Source of the DNA: an uncultured Muribaculaceae bacterium
GTDB taxonomy: Bacteria > Bacteroidota > Bacteroidia > Bacteroidales > Muribaculaceae
DNA length: 54,760 nucleotides
Assembly: GCA_910578035.1 (NCBI GenBank)
Contig: CAJTOB010000003.1
Span: forward strand, 24,564-79,323
Direction: 5' to 3'
The notes under the pieces are model-generated. The model worked only from the letters and a program-made list of their open reading frames with translations. It did no database searches and was not told the origin of the DNA. Below, in pieces: positions 24,214 to 32,038 of the stretch. Every line of letters starts with the position of its first letter. Positions within the stretch are counted from its first letter, which is position 1. Both the position numbers and the translations under genes were made by a program.

Positions 24214-25758
24214 TTATTTAAGTTTGCGAAGCAGCGAAGCGAGGCTTACGCGGTCGTGAATCAGTTTGTGAAGATCGTCGACCGACACGCGGGTCTGCTC
24301 CATCGAGTCGCGCTCGCGCAGTGTCACGGTGTTGTCTTCGAGAGTCTGATGGTCTACGGTGATACAGAACGGGGTGCCGATGGCGTCCTGACGGCGGTAG
24401 CGCTTGCCGATGGCGTCTTTTTCCTCGTAGTGTGTGGCGAAGTCGAACTTGAGGTCGTCGACGATTTCGCGTGCTTTTTCGGGCAGACCGTCCTTGCGCA
24501 CAAGGGGAAGCACGGCGCACTTCACCGGCGCGAGGGCTGCGGGGAGGTGGAGCACTGTGCGGGTATCGCCGCCGGGGAGCTGTTCTTCCTCATAGCTTGA
24601 GCAGAGCACGCTCAGGAACATGCGGTCAACGCCGATAGAGGTCTCGATGACGTAGGGAGTGTAGTGTTCGTTGAGCTCGGGGTCGAAGTATTCGATTTTC
24701 TTGCCCGAGAACTTCTGGTGCTGCGAGAGGTCGAAGTTTGTGCGGCTGTGGATACCTTCCACTTCCTTGAAGCCGAAAGGCATCTGGAATTCGATGTCGG
24801 TTGCGGCGTTGGCGTAGTGAGCGAGTTTGTCGTGGTCGTGGTAGCGGTACTTGTGGTCGCCGAGGCCGAGAGCCTTGTGCCATTTAAGACGCCATTCTTT
24901 CCACTGAGCGAACCATTTGAGCTCTTCGCCGGGTCGTACGAAGAACTGCATTTCCATCTGCTCGAATTCGCGCATACGGAAGATGAACTGGCGGGCCACG
25001 ATTTCATTGCGGAAAGCCTTGCCAATCTGTGCGATACCGAAGGGAATACGCATGCGGCCTGTCTTCTGTACGTTGAGATAGTTCACGAATATACCCTGAG
25101 CGGTCTCGGGGCGCAGATATACTGTCATGGAGCCGTCGGCTGTAGAGCCCATTTCGGTCTTGAACATGAGGTTGAACTGGCGGACTTCTGTCCAGTTCTT
25201 TGTGCCGGAAATAGGGCAGACGATTTCTTCGTCGATGATAATCTGGCGCAGACCCTCGAGGTCGTTTGCATTCATGGCCTCGGAGAAACGTTCGTGGAGA
25301 GCGTCGCGGCGTGCCTGATATTCGAGCACGCGGGTGTTGGTGGCGCGGAACTGAGCTTCGTCGAATGCATCGCCGAAACGTTTTGCAGCCTTGGCTACTT
25401 CCTTGGCTATTTTATCGTCGATTTTGGCGAGGTGGTCTTCGATGAGCACGTCGGCGCGGTAGCGCTTTTTAGAGTCGCGGTTGTCAATCAGAGGATCGTT
25501 GAAAGCATCGACATGGCCCGAAGCTTTCCAGATGGTTGGGTGCATGAAGATTGCAGAGTCAATGCCCACGATGTTGTCGTGAAGGAGGGTCATTGCATCC
25601 CACCAGTAGCGCTTGATGTTGTTTTTGAGTTCTACGCCGTTCTGGCCGTAGTCGTAGACGGCCGACAGACCGTCGTATATTTCGCTTGAAGGAAAGACGA
25701 AACCGTATTCTTTAGCGTGCGATACGATTTTTTTAAAGACATCGTCTTGCTGTGCCAT
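24214..25758 (-). CDS. glyS: Glycyl-tRNA synthetase, single-chain type
   Basis: 514 residues, the homodimeric class II enzyme found in Bacteroidota and eukaryotes rather than the alpha2-beta2 type. Recognisable parts: 'FVFPSSEIYDGLSAVYDYG' at the N-terminus, 'LRPETAQGIFVNYLN' with motif 2 'FGIAQIGKAFRNEI' and 'FRMREFEQMEMQFFV', motif 3 region 'ETSIGVDRMFLSVL', and a C-terminal anticodon-binding domain ('PVKCAVLPLVRKDGL'). It charges tRNA-Gly. It appears to be a single-gene transcript; the only promoter signal is a -7-like box 40 bp upstream. Confidence 0.97.
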   Translation of the reverse strand: MAQQDDVFKKIVSHAKEYGFVFPSSEIYDGLSAVYDYGQNGVELKNNIKRYWWDAMTLLHDNIVGIDSAIFMHPTIWKASGHVDAFNDPLIDNRDSKKRYRADVLIEDHLAKIDDKIAKEVAKAAKRFGDAFDEAQFRATNTRVLEYQARRDALHERFSEAMNANDLEGLRQIIIDEEIVCPISGTKNWTEVRQFNLMFKTEMGSTADGSMTVYLRPETAQGIFVNYLNVQKTGRMRIPFGIAQIGKAFRNEIVARQFIFRMREFEQMEMQFFVRPGEELKWFAQWKEWRLKWHKALGLGDHKYRYHDHDKLAHYANAATDIEFQMPFGFKEVEGIHSRTNFDLSQHQKFSGKKIEYFDPELNEHYTPYVIETSIGVDRMFLSVLCSSYEEEQLPGGDTRTVLHLPAALAPVKCAVLPLVRKDGLPEKAREIVDDLKFDFATHYEEKDAIGKRYRRQDAIGTPFCITVDHQTLEDNTVTLRERDSMEQTRVSVDDLHKLIHDRVSLASLLRKLK

Positions 25759-25797
25759 ATCTGTCGATTATTTCTTTGATTAGTCTGTTAATTGAAT

Positions 25798-25807
25798 TGC
25801 AAAAGTA
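25798..25807 (-). promoter_or_regulatory. -7 box upstream of glyS
   Basis: TACTTTTGCA on the minus strand, 40 bp before the glyS ATG. No convincing TTTG is found at the -33 distance, so the call rests on the -7 element alone. Confidence 0.45.
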
Positions 25808-25846
25808 GTGAAAAAACGCCAATCAGACACTTAAAAAACACTAAAG

Positions 25847-26647
25847 TTAGAAGTTGGCGGGATTGTCGGTCGAATCGGGGTCGTAGATGGCGTTGAGAAT
25901 GCGGGCGAGGCGGAGGCCGCCGCGGAGCAGTTGCTGCTCTATGACGGGAGTCCAGTAGGCAACCTGGTCATATGATATTTTAGCCCCGGAGGGGGAGTAA
26001 TCGTAGACCGCTTTTGCTATTTCATGGGTCTGGCGCCCCCAGTCGTCAACGTTTCCGGCAGCTTCGGCTTCTGCCTTTTCTGCGGGAAGGCGGTCGAGTT
26101 GATTCTGCCATTCGGTGTATGTCCAGGCATGGCCGCTGTTCATGATGGAGCCATCCCACACGGAGTGGAGGTTGGCGTCGCGTCCGAAGAATCGTACTTT
26201 CACATAGTTGGCTCCTTTATCTGTCTCGCGGCCGAGGTGCATCGGCTGATGGAGGTCGCCGACGACATGAATCAGAATTTTCATAGCCAGCTGTTTCTGC
26301 GACATGGTAGAAACGCTGTCGGAGAGAATGGCAATCTGTTCGCGGATAGCGCTCACTGCGTCACCGTCCGGGTTGAGGGGCGCGTCGGCATAGTCTACGC
26401 CTTCGTTTATGTTCTTGTAGTGCCATGTTTTGGTATAGGCATAATCGGGAGTGTGGCTGGCGTTGTCGAGCCAGTTCGCCCAATAGACAGGCGATTTGCC
26501 CTCAAGAATGGCGGCAACTGAGTCTGCTGCGGCCTGAGAGAGATGGCATTCGGCTATGTAGGCTACTGTGTCGTGCCCTTTCTGGCTCCATGCGAACGAG
26601 GCGAAGGCGAAAAGTGAACTTGCGGCAAACAGTAATACTTTTTTCAT
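25847..26647 (-). CDS. S1/P1 family nuclease, exported
   Basis: 266 residues. The signal peptide ends at 'FASFA', leaving tryptophan 20 as the mature N-terminus ('WSQKGHDTVAYIAE'); in this family that residue helps bind the zinc cluster through its backbone. Further zinc ligands are in 'WLDNASHTPDY', 'TWHYKNI', 'ILIHVVGDLHQPMHLG' and 'LHSVWDGSI'. Such enzymes cut single-stranded nucleic acids and remove 3' phosphates in the periplasm, which fits nucleic-acid scavenging. It lies 128 bp downstream of rpmA and 89 bp upstream of glyS, all leftward. Confidence 0.93.
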   Translation of the reverse strand: MKKVLLFAASSLFAFASFAWSQKGHDTVAYIAECHLSQAAADSVAAILEGKSPVYWANWLDNASHTPDYAYTKTWHYKNINEGVDYADAPLNPDGDAVSAIREQIAILSDSVSTMSQKQLAMKILIHVVGDLHQPMHLGRETDKGANYVKVRFFGRDANLHSVWDGSIMNSGHAWTYTEWQNQLDRLPAEKAEAEAAGNVDDWGRQTHEIAKAVYDYSPSGAKISYDQVAYWTPVIEQQLLRGGLRLARILNAIYDPDSTDNPANF

Positions 26648-26700
26648 TGCAGTTGTCGGGTTTAGCGGGCTGTTTACCCGCGTGGTTATATATGCGACAA

Positions 26701-26741
26701 CGAACTGCTGTGCGGCCTCGGAAGGTGCGCCAAGCAGTTCG
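26701..26741 (-). terminator. Possible terminator hairpin downstream of rpmA
   Basis: CGAACTGCT (26701-26709) and AGCAGTTCG (26733-26741) form a perfect 9-bp stem 35 bp beyond the rpmA stop. No T run follows on the minus strand, so it may be a weak terminator or an RNA-processing hairpin between rpmA and the nuclease gene. Confidence 0.4.
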
Positions 26742-26775
26742 CTGTATAGGATTTGATAGCCTGGTGGCGGTAAAC

Positions 26776-27039
26776 TTATGCTTCGCCTACAGGGGTCACG
26801 TTGATGAACTTGCGACCGTTACGGCCTTCGGTGAACTGCACAGTGCCGTTCACGAGAGCGTAAAGAGTGTGGTCTTTGCCCATGCCTACGTTGAGACCAG
26901 GGTGGTGTACGGTGCCGCGCTGGCGCTTGATGATATTGCCGGCCTTGGCAAACTGGCCACCGAAAATTTTCACGCCCAGACGTTTGCTTTCAGATTCGCG
27001 GCCGTTCTTAGAACTACCGACGCCTTTTTTATGTGCCAT
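26776..27039 (-). CDS. rpmA: Ribosomal protein bL27
   Basis: 87 residues, full length. The N-terminus 'MAHKKGVGSSKNGRESESKR' and 'LGVKIFGGQFAKAGNII' with 'QRGTVHHPGLNVGMGKDHTL' are the standard bL27 sequence. There is no N-terminal cleavable extension as found in Firmicutes. It is a large-subunit protein near the peptidyl-transferase centre. It follows rplU by 26 bp, the usual rplU-rpmA order; obg is not next to it here. Confidence 0.98.
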   Translation of the reverse strand: MAHKKGVGSSKNGRESESKRLGVKIFGGQFAKAGNIIKRQRGTVHHPGLNVGMGKDHTLYALVNGTVQFTEGRNGRKFINVTPVGEA

Positions 27040-27065
27040 AGTGGATTATTGGTTTTAAGCTGGGG

Positions 27066-27386
27066 TTAGGCAATGATGTCTTTAATCACAATTTTGGTGA
27101 AATACTGGCGGTGACCGTTTTTACGGCGATAGCCTTTGCGACGTTTCTTCTTGAAAACGATTACTTTGTCGCCCTTCACGAGGGGAGTGGCTACTTCGCA
27201 AACCACTTTTGCACCTTCGACTGTGGGAGCGCCTACTTTAACGGCACCGTCTACGTCGGCGAGGAGCACGCGGTCGAATTCTACGCTGTCGCCTTCTTTC
27301 ACTGCTTCACCAAGGTAGTGTACATACAGGAACCGATCTTTTTCGGCCTTGAACTGCTGACCCTGGATTTCTACGATTACGTACAT
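27066..27386 (-). CDS. rplU: Ribosomal protein bL21
   Basis: 106 residues, full length: 'MYVIVEIQGQQFKAEKDRFL', 'GDSVEFDRVLLADVDG', 'VIVFKKKRRKGYRRKNGHRQ' and the end 'YFTKIVIKDI' are typical of bL21, an rRNA-binding large-subunit protein. It is the first gene of rplU-rpmA and has a leader of about 90 nt after its promoter, long enough for autogenous control, though no known leader motif is recognised. Confidence 0.98.
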   Translation of the reverse strand: MYVIVEIQGQQFKAEKDRFLYVHYLGEAVKEGDSVEFDRVLLADVDGAVKVGAPTVEGAKVVCEVATPLVKGDKVIVFKKKRRKGYRRKNGHRQYFTKIVIKDIIA

Positions 27387-27480
27387 TTTGTATAGTAAAT
27401 ATAAGTTAACCCGCTGAGGCGAAGAGATATATCTATATGGTTCTCTTGCTTTTCAGAGCCTATTGCGGAAATTCAGCCCA

Positions 27481-27512
27481 CAAAAGTACAAAAAAAATCT
27501 TTCTCTACAAAA
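27481..27512 (-). promoter_or_regulatory. Promoter of rplU-rpmA
   Basis: On the minus strand TTTTG (plus 27508-27512), 19 bp, TACTTTTG (plus 27481-27488). It faces away from the CDF promoter at 27541. Confidence 0.65.
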
Positions 27513-27540
27513 TATTTTTTGCTCCGTACTGTGTTTTTAA

Positions 27541-27573
27541 TTGTTTTACAATGAGAAGAATTATATCTTTGCA
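27541..27573 (+). promoter_or_regulatory. Promoter of the CDF transporter gene
   Basis: TTG at 27541-27543, exactly 20 bp, TATCTTTGCA at 27564-27573. The ATG is at 27583, so the leader would be only a few bases. Confidence 0.7.
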
Positions 27574-27582
27574 CGTTCGACA

Positions 27583-28476
27583 ATGGAGGCAAGAGAGAAA
27601 CAGATATATAAGGTCACCTTGGTTGGTACGGCAGTCAATGCTGTGCTGATTGTGCTTAAATTTATCGCCGGTATCGTCGGACGCAGTTCGGCAATGGTGG
27701 CCGATGCGGTCCATTCGCTATCCGATTTTGTAACAGATGTAATTGTGCTCATTTTTGTAAAGATTTCGTGCAAGCCCGATGACCGCGGACACGACTACGG
27801 CCACGGCAAGTTCGAAACATTTGCAACTATGGTAATAGGCGTCATTCTGGCCTTTGCGGGCATAGCTCTTTTCATAAATGGGGTGCGTCTGTCTCTCGAT
27901 TGTCTGCGCGGCCGCGAACTGCCGCAGCCTACCATGCTGGCACTCGTAATCGCTGTAATATCGATAGTGTCGAAAGAATTGCTTTACCGTTATACTGTGG
28001 TGCGAGGCAAGGCTTTGCAGTCGAATGCTGTCGTCGCAAACGCATGGCATCATCGTAGCGACGCAATCTCTTCGCTCGGCACTCTTATCGGTGTGGCTGG
28101 CGCCATGTTTCTCGGCGAGCAATGGCGCATCCTCGACCCTCTCGCCGCAGTTGCTGTAAGCTTTTTTATAGTGAAATCGGGCTATGATATCATGAAACCG
28201 AGCGTCGGCGAGCTTCTGGAGGCATCGTTGCCCGAAAAAGAAGAAGATGAAATATGCGAAATCGTACTGTCGGCTCATGGTATCGATGCCATGCACCGTC
28301 TTCGCACTCGCCGCATCGGCAATGCCGTTGCTATAGATTTCCATGCGAAACTTAAGGGCGATATGACTCTGGCGCAAGCCCATGCGATTGTCTCCGAGGC
28401 CGAAAAACGTCTTAAAGAGCGATTCGGAAAATCGGCAATCATCACCATACACATGGAACCGATAGAGAAGGACTGA
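27583..28476 (+). CDS. Cation diffusion facilitator transporter
   Basis: 297 residues with six predicted transmembrane segments and a C-terminal cytoplasmic domain, as in CDF proteins. The metal-site motifs are 'HSLSDFVTD' in segment II and 'HHRSDAISS' in segment V (HxxxD in both, the pattern of Zn/Cd/Mn exporters); the cytoplasmic domain carries 'IDFHAKLKGDMTLAQAHAI'. It exports divalent cations in exchange for protons. Start is the ATG at 27583 ('MEAREKQIYKVTL'), because the frame upstream of it contains the promoter. Confidence 0.93.
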   Translation: MEAREKQIYKVTLVGTAVNAVLIVLKFIAGIVGRSSAMVADAVHSLSDFVTDVIVLIFVKISCKPDDRGHDYGHGKFETFATMVIGVILAFAGIALFINGVRLSLDCLRGRELPQPTMLALVIAVISIVSKELLYRYTVVRGKALQSNAVVANAWHHRSDAISSLGTLIGVAGAMFLGEQWRILDPLAAVAVSFFIVKSGYDIMKPSVGELLEASLPEKEEDEICEIVLSAHGIDAMHRLRTRRIGNAVAIDFHAKLKGDMTLAQAHAIVSEAEKRLKERFGKSAIITIHMEPIEKD

Positions 28477-28477
28477 C

Positions 28478-28510
28478 TTTGGAATTCATGAAATAAAGCG
28501 TATCTTTGCA
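28478..28510 (+). promoter_or_regulatory. Promoter of the lone GH43 gene
   Basis: TTTG at 28478-28481, 19 bp, TATCTTTGCA at 28501-28510; the start codon is at 28537. Confidence 0.7.
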
Positions 28511-28536
28511 TAGTTTCAACCGATAAACCAAATTTC

Positions 28537-29580
28537 ATGAAAAACCGTTTTATATATCTGTCTTTGATTTGTGCCGCGCTTACTGCCTGCGGCAACAGGC
28601 ATGCAACGAAAACCGTTCCGACAGAAGCTGACATGGCCGCATATCTTATGGTGTACCACAGCGACGATACCCACAGCCTGCATATGGCGCTCAGCCGCGA
28701 CGGATATACGTTTACCGCTCTCAACGACGGCAAGCCTGTGATAGCGGGCGATACCATTGCGCTCCAGAAGGGCATTCGCGACCCGCACATCTTCCGTGGG
28801 CCCGACGGCGCATTCTATCTTGCTATGACCGACCTGCATATTTTCGCGCAGAAAGAAGGCTATCGCGATACCGAGTGGGAGCGCCCTGGCAAGGATTTTG
28901 GCTGGGGAAACAACAGGGGGCTGGTATTGATGAAATCGGCAGACCTTATAAACTGGAATCGTGCGAATGTGAATTTCGATTCGCTATATACGGACTGGAG
29001 CGATATCGGGTGCGCCTGGGCTCCTGAGACCACATATGATGCCGAGAAAGGTAAACTCATGCTGTATTTTACAATGCGCCACGGCAATGAGCGTAATAAA
29101 CTCTACTACGCTTATGTGAACGATGATTTCGACACCATCGAGACAGAACCGCAGCTTCTTTATACATATCCCGGCTCGGCATGCTCTGCCATAGACGGCG
29201 ACATAACCCGTTTCAATGGCAAGTATTATTTGCACTATGTGGCGCACGACGGAACTCCGGGCATCAAACAGGCTGTCTCAGACAGACCCGACGGAGGCTG
29301 GGAATACCTTCCTGATTGGATTGACACAGAAGACGGCGCGTGCGAGGCTCCTAATGTGTGGAAGCGCATCGGCGAGGATAAATGGGTGCTCATGTATGAT
29401 ATATACAGCATCAATCCTCATAATTTCGGATTTGTGGAGACCTCTGATTTTAAGACTTTCACGCCTCTTGGCCGCTTTAACGAAGGGCCAATGAAAACAG
29501 TAGGATTCTCTTCGCCGAAACACGGCGCTGTAGTGCACCTCACAGCCGAGGAAGCCGACAGACTTGAGAAAATGCTCTAA
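28537..29580 (+). CDS. Glycoside hydrolase family 43 lipoprotein
   Basis: 347 residues. The lipoprotein signal ends in 'ALTAC' (C18), so the enzyme is tethered to a membrane, perhaps the cell surface. A five-bladed GH43 propeller follows: 'IRDPHIFRGPDGAFYLAMTD' carries the catalytic-base aspartate, and 'VLMKSADLINWNRANV' and 'GCAWAPETTYDAEKGKLMLY' are typical blade sequences. GH43 enzymes release arabinose, xylose or galactose from plant glycans. Its sequence closely parallels the N-terminal half of the tandem GH43 at 37682 (for example 'ALNDGKPVI' and 'ALNDNLPVI'), suggesting duplication. It has its own promoter and no SusCD partner; it converges on prsW with overlapping stops. Confidence 0.88.
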   Translation: MKNRFIYLSLICAALTACGNRHATKTVPTEADMAAYLMVYHSDDTHSLHMALSRDGYTFTALNDGKPVIAGDTIALQKGIRDPHIFRGPDGAFYLAMTDLHIFAQKEGYRDTEWERPGKDFGWGNNRGLVLMKSADLINWNRANVNFDSLYTDWSDIGCAWAPETTYDAEKGKLMLYFTMRHGNERNKLYYAYVNDDFDTIETEPQLLYTYPGSACSAIDGDITRFNGKYYLHYVAHDGTPGIKQAVSDRPDGGWEYLPDWIDTEDGACEAPNVWKRIGEDKWVLMYDIYSINPHNFGFVETSDFKTFTPLGRFNEGPMKTVGFSSPKHGAVVHLTAEEADRLEKML

Positions 29581-30308
29581 ACTTCTTGGGAAACCCGGCG
29601 GTTGAATTTTCCGACAGTCCGGTCGAGTGCCAGACGGCGGTCTACAAGCGAAGCCGCGTATCGGCGCAACTGCCTGAAGAAAAGGAGGAACGCGAGGGCG
29701 ATAAGCGGGGCGCCGTACTCGGCTACGGGTGCGGCCATGAGGAGTGTGTCGAAAATGCCATGAGCCATCACCGGCAGTACCAGCGCCAGAAATGCGTTGA
29801 GAGTGCGGTTGCGTATGTCGAACCACGAAATCGAGAAGAAGGCTCCCATGATGATTCCGAAAAAATAATGTCCGGGCACCGACACAAGAGCCCGCATGAT
29901 GCCGGTGTAAAGCCAGCCATCGCCCGCGTTCATGAGATATAGGATATTCTCGAAGCCTGCGAACCCCATTCCGACACACACGGCATAGATGATTCCGTCG
30001 AAAACTTCGTTGAAGCTTTCGCAGCATTTGGCCACCAGATACAGCATCAGGAGCTTGAAGCATTCTTCTGGGATTGCCGCCCTGCAGAAGGCATCTACTA
30101 TGGCTCCGCCGAAGGTCTCTACTTCGAAATCGGGGAGTGTCAGCATCACCGCTGCCACAGCCAGAAGAGCGGCCACGATGCCCGATGCCGCCGATATTAT
30201 AAGCCATTTACGCGGTTCGGGCTCTCCCTCGTCGCGACGTGTGATTATGTAGGCAAGCATTATGGCCGGAGCCATAGCCGCGCATATCATGAGAAGTGTC
30301 GAAATCAT
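29577..30308 (-). CDS. PrsW family intramembrane metalloprotease
   Basis: 243 residues with about seven hydrophobic segments. The three conserved motifs are present: EExxK as 'EECFK' (81-85), FxxxE as 'FAGFE' (116-120), and HxxxD as 'HGIFD' (183-187). A further histidine is in 'PGHYFFG'. PrsW cleaves anti-sigma factors in B. subtilis; no anti-sigma gene is visible here. The last four bases overlap the end of the convergent GH43 gene. Its start overlaps the stop of the MORN-GH25 gene by ATGA, so the two are coupled. Confidence 0.9.
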   Translation of the reverse strand: MISTLLMICAAMAPAIMLAYIITRRDEGEPEPRKWLIISAASGIVAALLAVAAVMLTLPDFEVETFGGAIVDAFCRAAIPEECFKLLMLYLVAKCCESFNEVFDGIIYAVCVGMGFAGFENILYLMNAGDGWLYTGIMRALVSVPGHYFFGIIMGAFFSISWFDIRNRTLNAFLALVLPVMAHGIFDTLLMAAPVAEYGAPLIALAFLLFFRQLRRYAASLVDRRLALDRTVGKFNRRVSQEV

Positions 30309-31297
30309 CGTTTGATGCCTTTGGTCTTTACATATAATTTAAGGTCTTTGTATGTGCCACGGAATAAATCGATGTCTACTTTATGGTTTATGCCTGTGCA
30401 CACACCCTTGTCGGTCAACTGCCATATCTCCCAGCGTCGGGCCGACGGCTCAGCGCCGTAGCGGGCTATCCAGAAATCGTAGTCGTCGAACCCATGCCCT
30501 TTCAGATAGTCCTTATAGTAGTTCTCATAGGTGTAAATAATCGGTTTCACTCCATAATGCGCCTCGATTGCCTTGAGCCATTGCAGGGCCATGCGGCAGA
30601 CTTTGGCATGCTGCTGTTTCATGGTCTTTTTGCTGATTTCCAAATCGAGCACCGGAGGGAGGTCGCCTTTTTTGAGAGGCGTGTTTTCAATAAAAAATTT
30701 CACCTGCTCTTCCACCGGCGAATTGACGCCGAGAAAATGGTATGCTCCGCGGATGATGCCTGCTTTTTTGGCGCCTTCAAAGTTGCGGTTGAAATACGGG
30801 TCTTTAACCGTAGTACCTTCTGTACTTTTGATAAGGGCGAAAAGTACCGGCTGGAGATACTTGGCGCCTTTTCCTGAGGCCGACACAGTGCCGTCGGCTC
30901 TGGCTTTTAGCGATAAGGCTGTCCAGTCTATGTTTTTCTGATATTTTGCCGCATCGATGCCATAACAGCGTTTTCCGACGGTGAATTTCCGACCTTTCGG
31001 CTTTGAGAGTATTCCCTGACGCCATATGCCGAAATCCATGCTGCCGTCGGCAAATTCCATGCGGCCTAAACCTTCTTTATAGCCCATGTTCCAATGCCCG
31101 CAGTAGACATTCCCGTTTGTATAGCGGCATATGCCGAAGCCATGCTGTTTTCCGCCGGATACACCTCCTGTATATACATAGCGGGAAGTGCGTAGTTCTC
31201 CTTGCTGCGGTGCGTTCGGGCGCCCGGCGCTGATTGAGACTATCGCTGCTGCTAAAACGATGAAAAGACGGATTGAGATGAGGATAGAGCGCTTCAT
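30305..31297 (-). CDS. GH25 lysozyme-like protein with N-terminal MORN repeats
   Basis: 330 residues from the ATG at 31297, which begins a signal peptide ('MKRSILISIRLFIVLAAAIV'); an upstream extension of the frame lies before the promoter-like region. Residues 41-97 contain MORN repeats ('YTGGVSGGKQHGFGICRYTN', 'YCGHWNMGYKEGLG'). From 111 on there is a GH25 muramidase domain: 'CYGIDAAKYQKNIDW' (D115), 'LIKSTEGTTVKD', 'PPVLDLE' (D218, E220) and 'WEIWQLTDKG'. It probably cuts glycan strands of peptidoglycan or binds a target through MORN. It is followed by prsW (ATGA overlap). A -7-like TAAATTTG lies close to the start codon (minus, 31304-31311). Confidence 0.88.
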   Translation of the reverse strand: MKRSILISIRLFIVLAAAIVSISAGRPNAPQQGELRTSRYVYTGGVSGGKQHGFGICRYTNGNVYCGHWNMGYKEGLGRMEFADGSMDFGIWRQGILSKPKGRKFTVGKRCYGIDAAKYQKNIDWTALSLKARADGTVSASGKGAKYLQPVLFALIKSTEGTTVKDPYFNRNFEGAKKAGIIRGAYHFLGVNSPVEEQVKFFIENTPLKKGDLPPVLDLEISKKTMKQQHAKVCRMALQWLKAIEAHYGVKPIIYTYENYYKDYLKGHGFDDYDFWIARYGAEPSARRWEIWQLTDKGVCTGINHKVDIDLFRGTYKDLKLYVKTKGIKR

Positions 31298-31365
31298 GAA
31301 GCGCAAATTTACTAAAAAGATTAATATTTCCGCCCCGACAGAGCCGGAATTTGCTGCGGTTTGTG

Positions 31366-31375
31366 TATTTTTGCA
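31366..31375 (+). promoter_or_regulatory. -7 box upstream of the LysE/biotin genes
   Basis: TATTTTTGCA, 14 bp before the LysE start codon at 31390. No clear -33 TTTG is found at the right distance. Confidence 0.4.
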
Positions 31376-31389
31376 ATCACGTTTATAAA

Positions 31390-32031
31390 ATGGAACAGAT
31401 TCTATACATATTGCCACGAGGTATCGGTGTTGGCGCGCTAATCTCGGCGCCTATGGGGCCGATAGGCATGCTCGTCATTCAGCGCACCCTCAGCAAAGGG
31501 CGCTGGCCGGCTTTTTTTACCGGTATAGGAGCCGCCTTCAGCGATTTGGCATATTGTCTGTTGACCGGCTTCTGTCTGAGTTTTATCACAGGCTTTATAG
31601 ATTCGCATCAGTTTGCAATCCAGCTTGTGGGTAGTATTGTGCTGGCGGTTTTCGGCATTTATCTTTTCCGTAAAAATCCGACGCGCTCTCTTCAGACAGC
31701 AGGCGCCGTCAATGCGCCCAATTACTGGAGCGATATCGCTACCGGCTTCCTCCTTACCTTTTCCAACCCGCTTATTCTCTTCTTTATAATAGGCCTTTTC
31801 GCGCAGTTTACGCTCATTCAGCCCGAATATGCCATATACCATTATATTATAGCGTATGCGTCGATTTTTGTTGGCGCGTTGCTGTGGTGGTATGGAATAA
31901 CGGCATTGGTGGCTCATCTTGGCCGTCGTATCAACATGCGCTCGCTCAAGCTGATAAACCGAGTCATAGGTTTGCTGTTGGCGACGATGGCCGTGGTAGG
32001 AGTGGTAACGGCATTCGTTGATTACTTGTAG
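31390..32031 (+). CDS. LysE/RhtB family exporter
   Basis: 213 residues with about six transmembrane helices. 'ISAPMGPIGMLVIQRTLSKG' near the N-terminus matches the LysE family signature, which in amino-acid exporters is at the same place; 'TGFLLTFSNPLILFFIIGLF' is the second conserved part. It exports an amino acid or similar small molecule; the substrate is unknown. Start is the ATG at 31390. The bioG-bioC gene begins 7 bp after its stop, so it is probably in the biotin operon. Confidence 0.88.
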   Translation: MEQILYILPRGIGVGALISAPMGPIGMLVIQRTLSKGRWPAFFTGIGAAFSDLAYCLLTGFCLSFITGFIDSHQFAIQLVGSIVLAVFGIYLFRKNPTRSLQTAGAVNAPNYWSDIATGFLLTFSNPLILFFIIGLFAQFTLIQPEYAIYHYIIAYASIFVGALLWWYGITALVAHLGRRINMRSLKLINRVIGLLLATMAVVGVVTAFVDYL

Positions 32032-32038
32032 TCTCGCA

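Noticed and set aside
24664..25689. A 341-codon open frame on the plus strand opposite glyS
   Set aside because: Antisense shadow of glyS caused by strong codon bias; the protein shows no recognisable fold or signal.
29577..29580. Frameshift or assembly error at the overlapping stops of GH43 and prsW
   Set aside because: Both proteins end at normal family positions; a 4-bp convergent overlap of stop codons is compatible with two intact genes.
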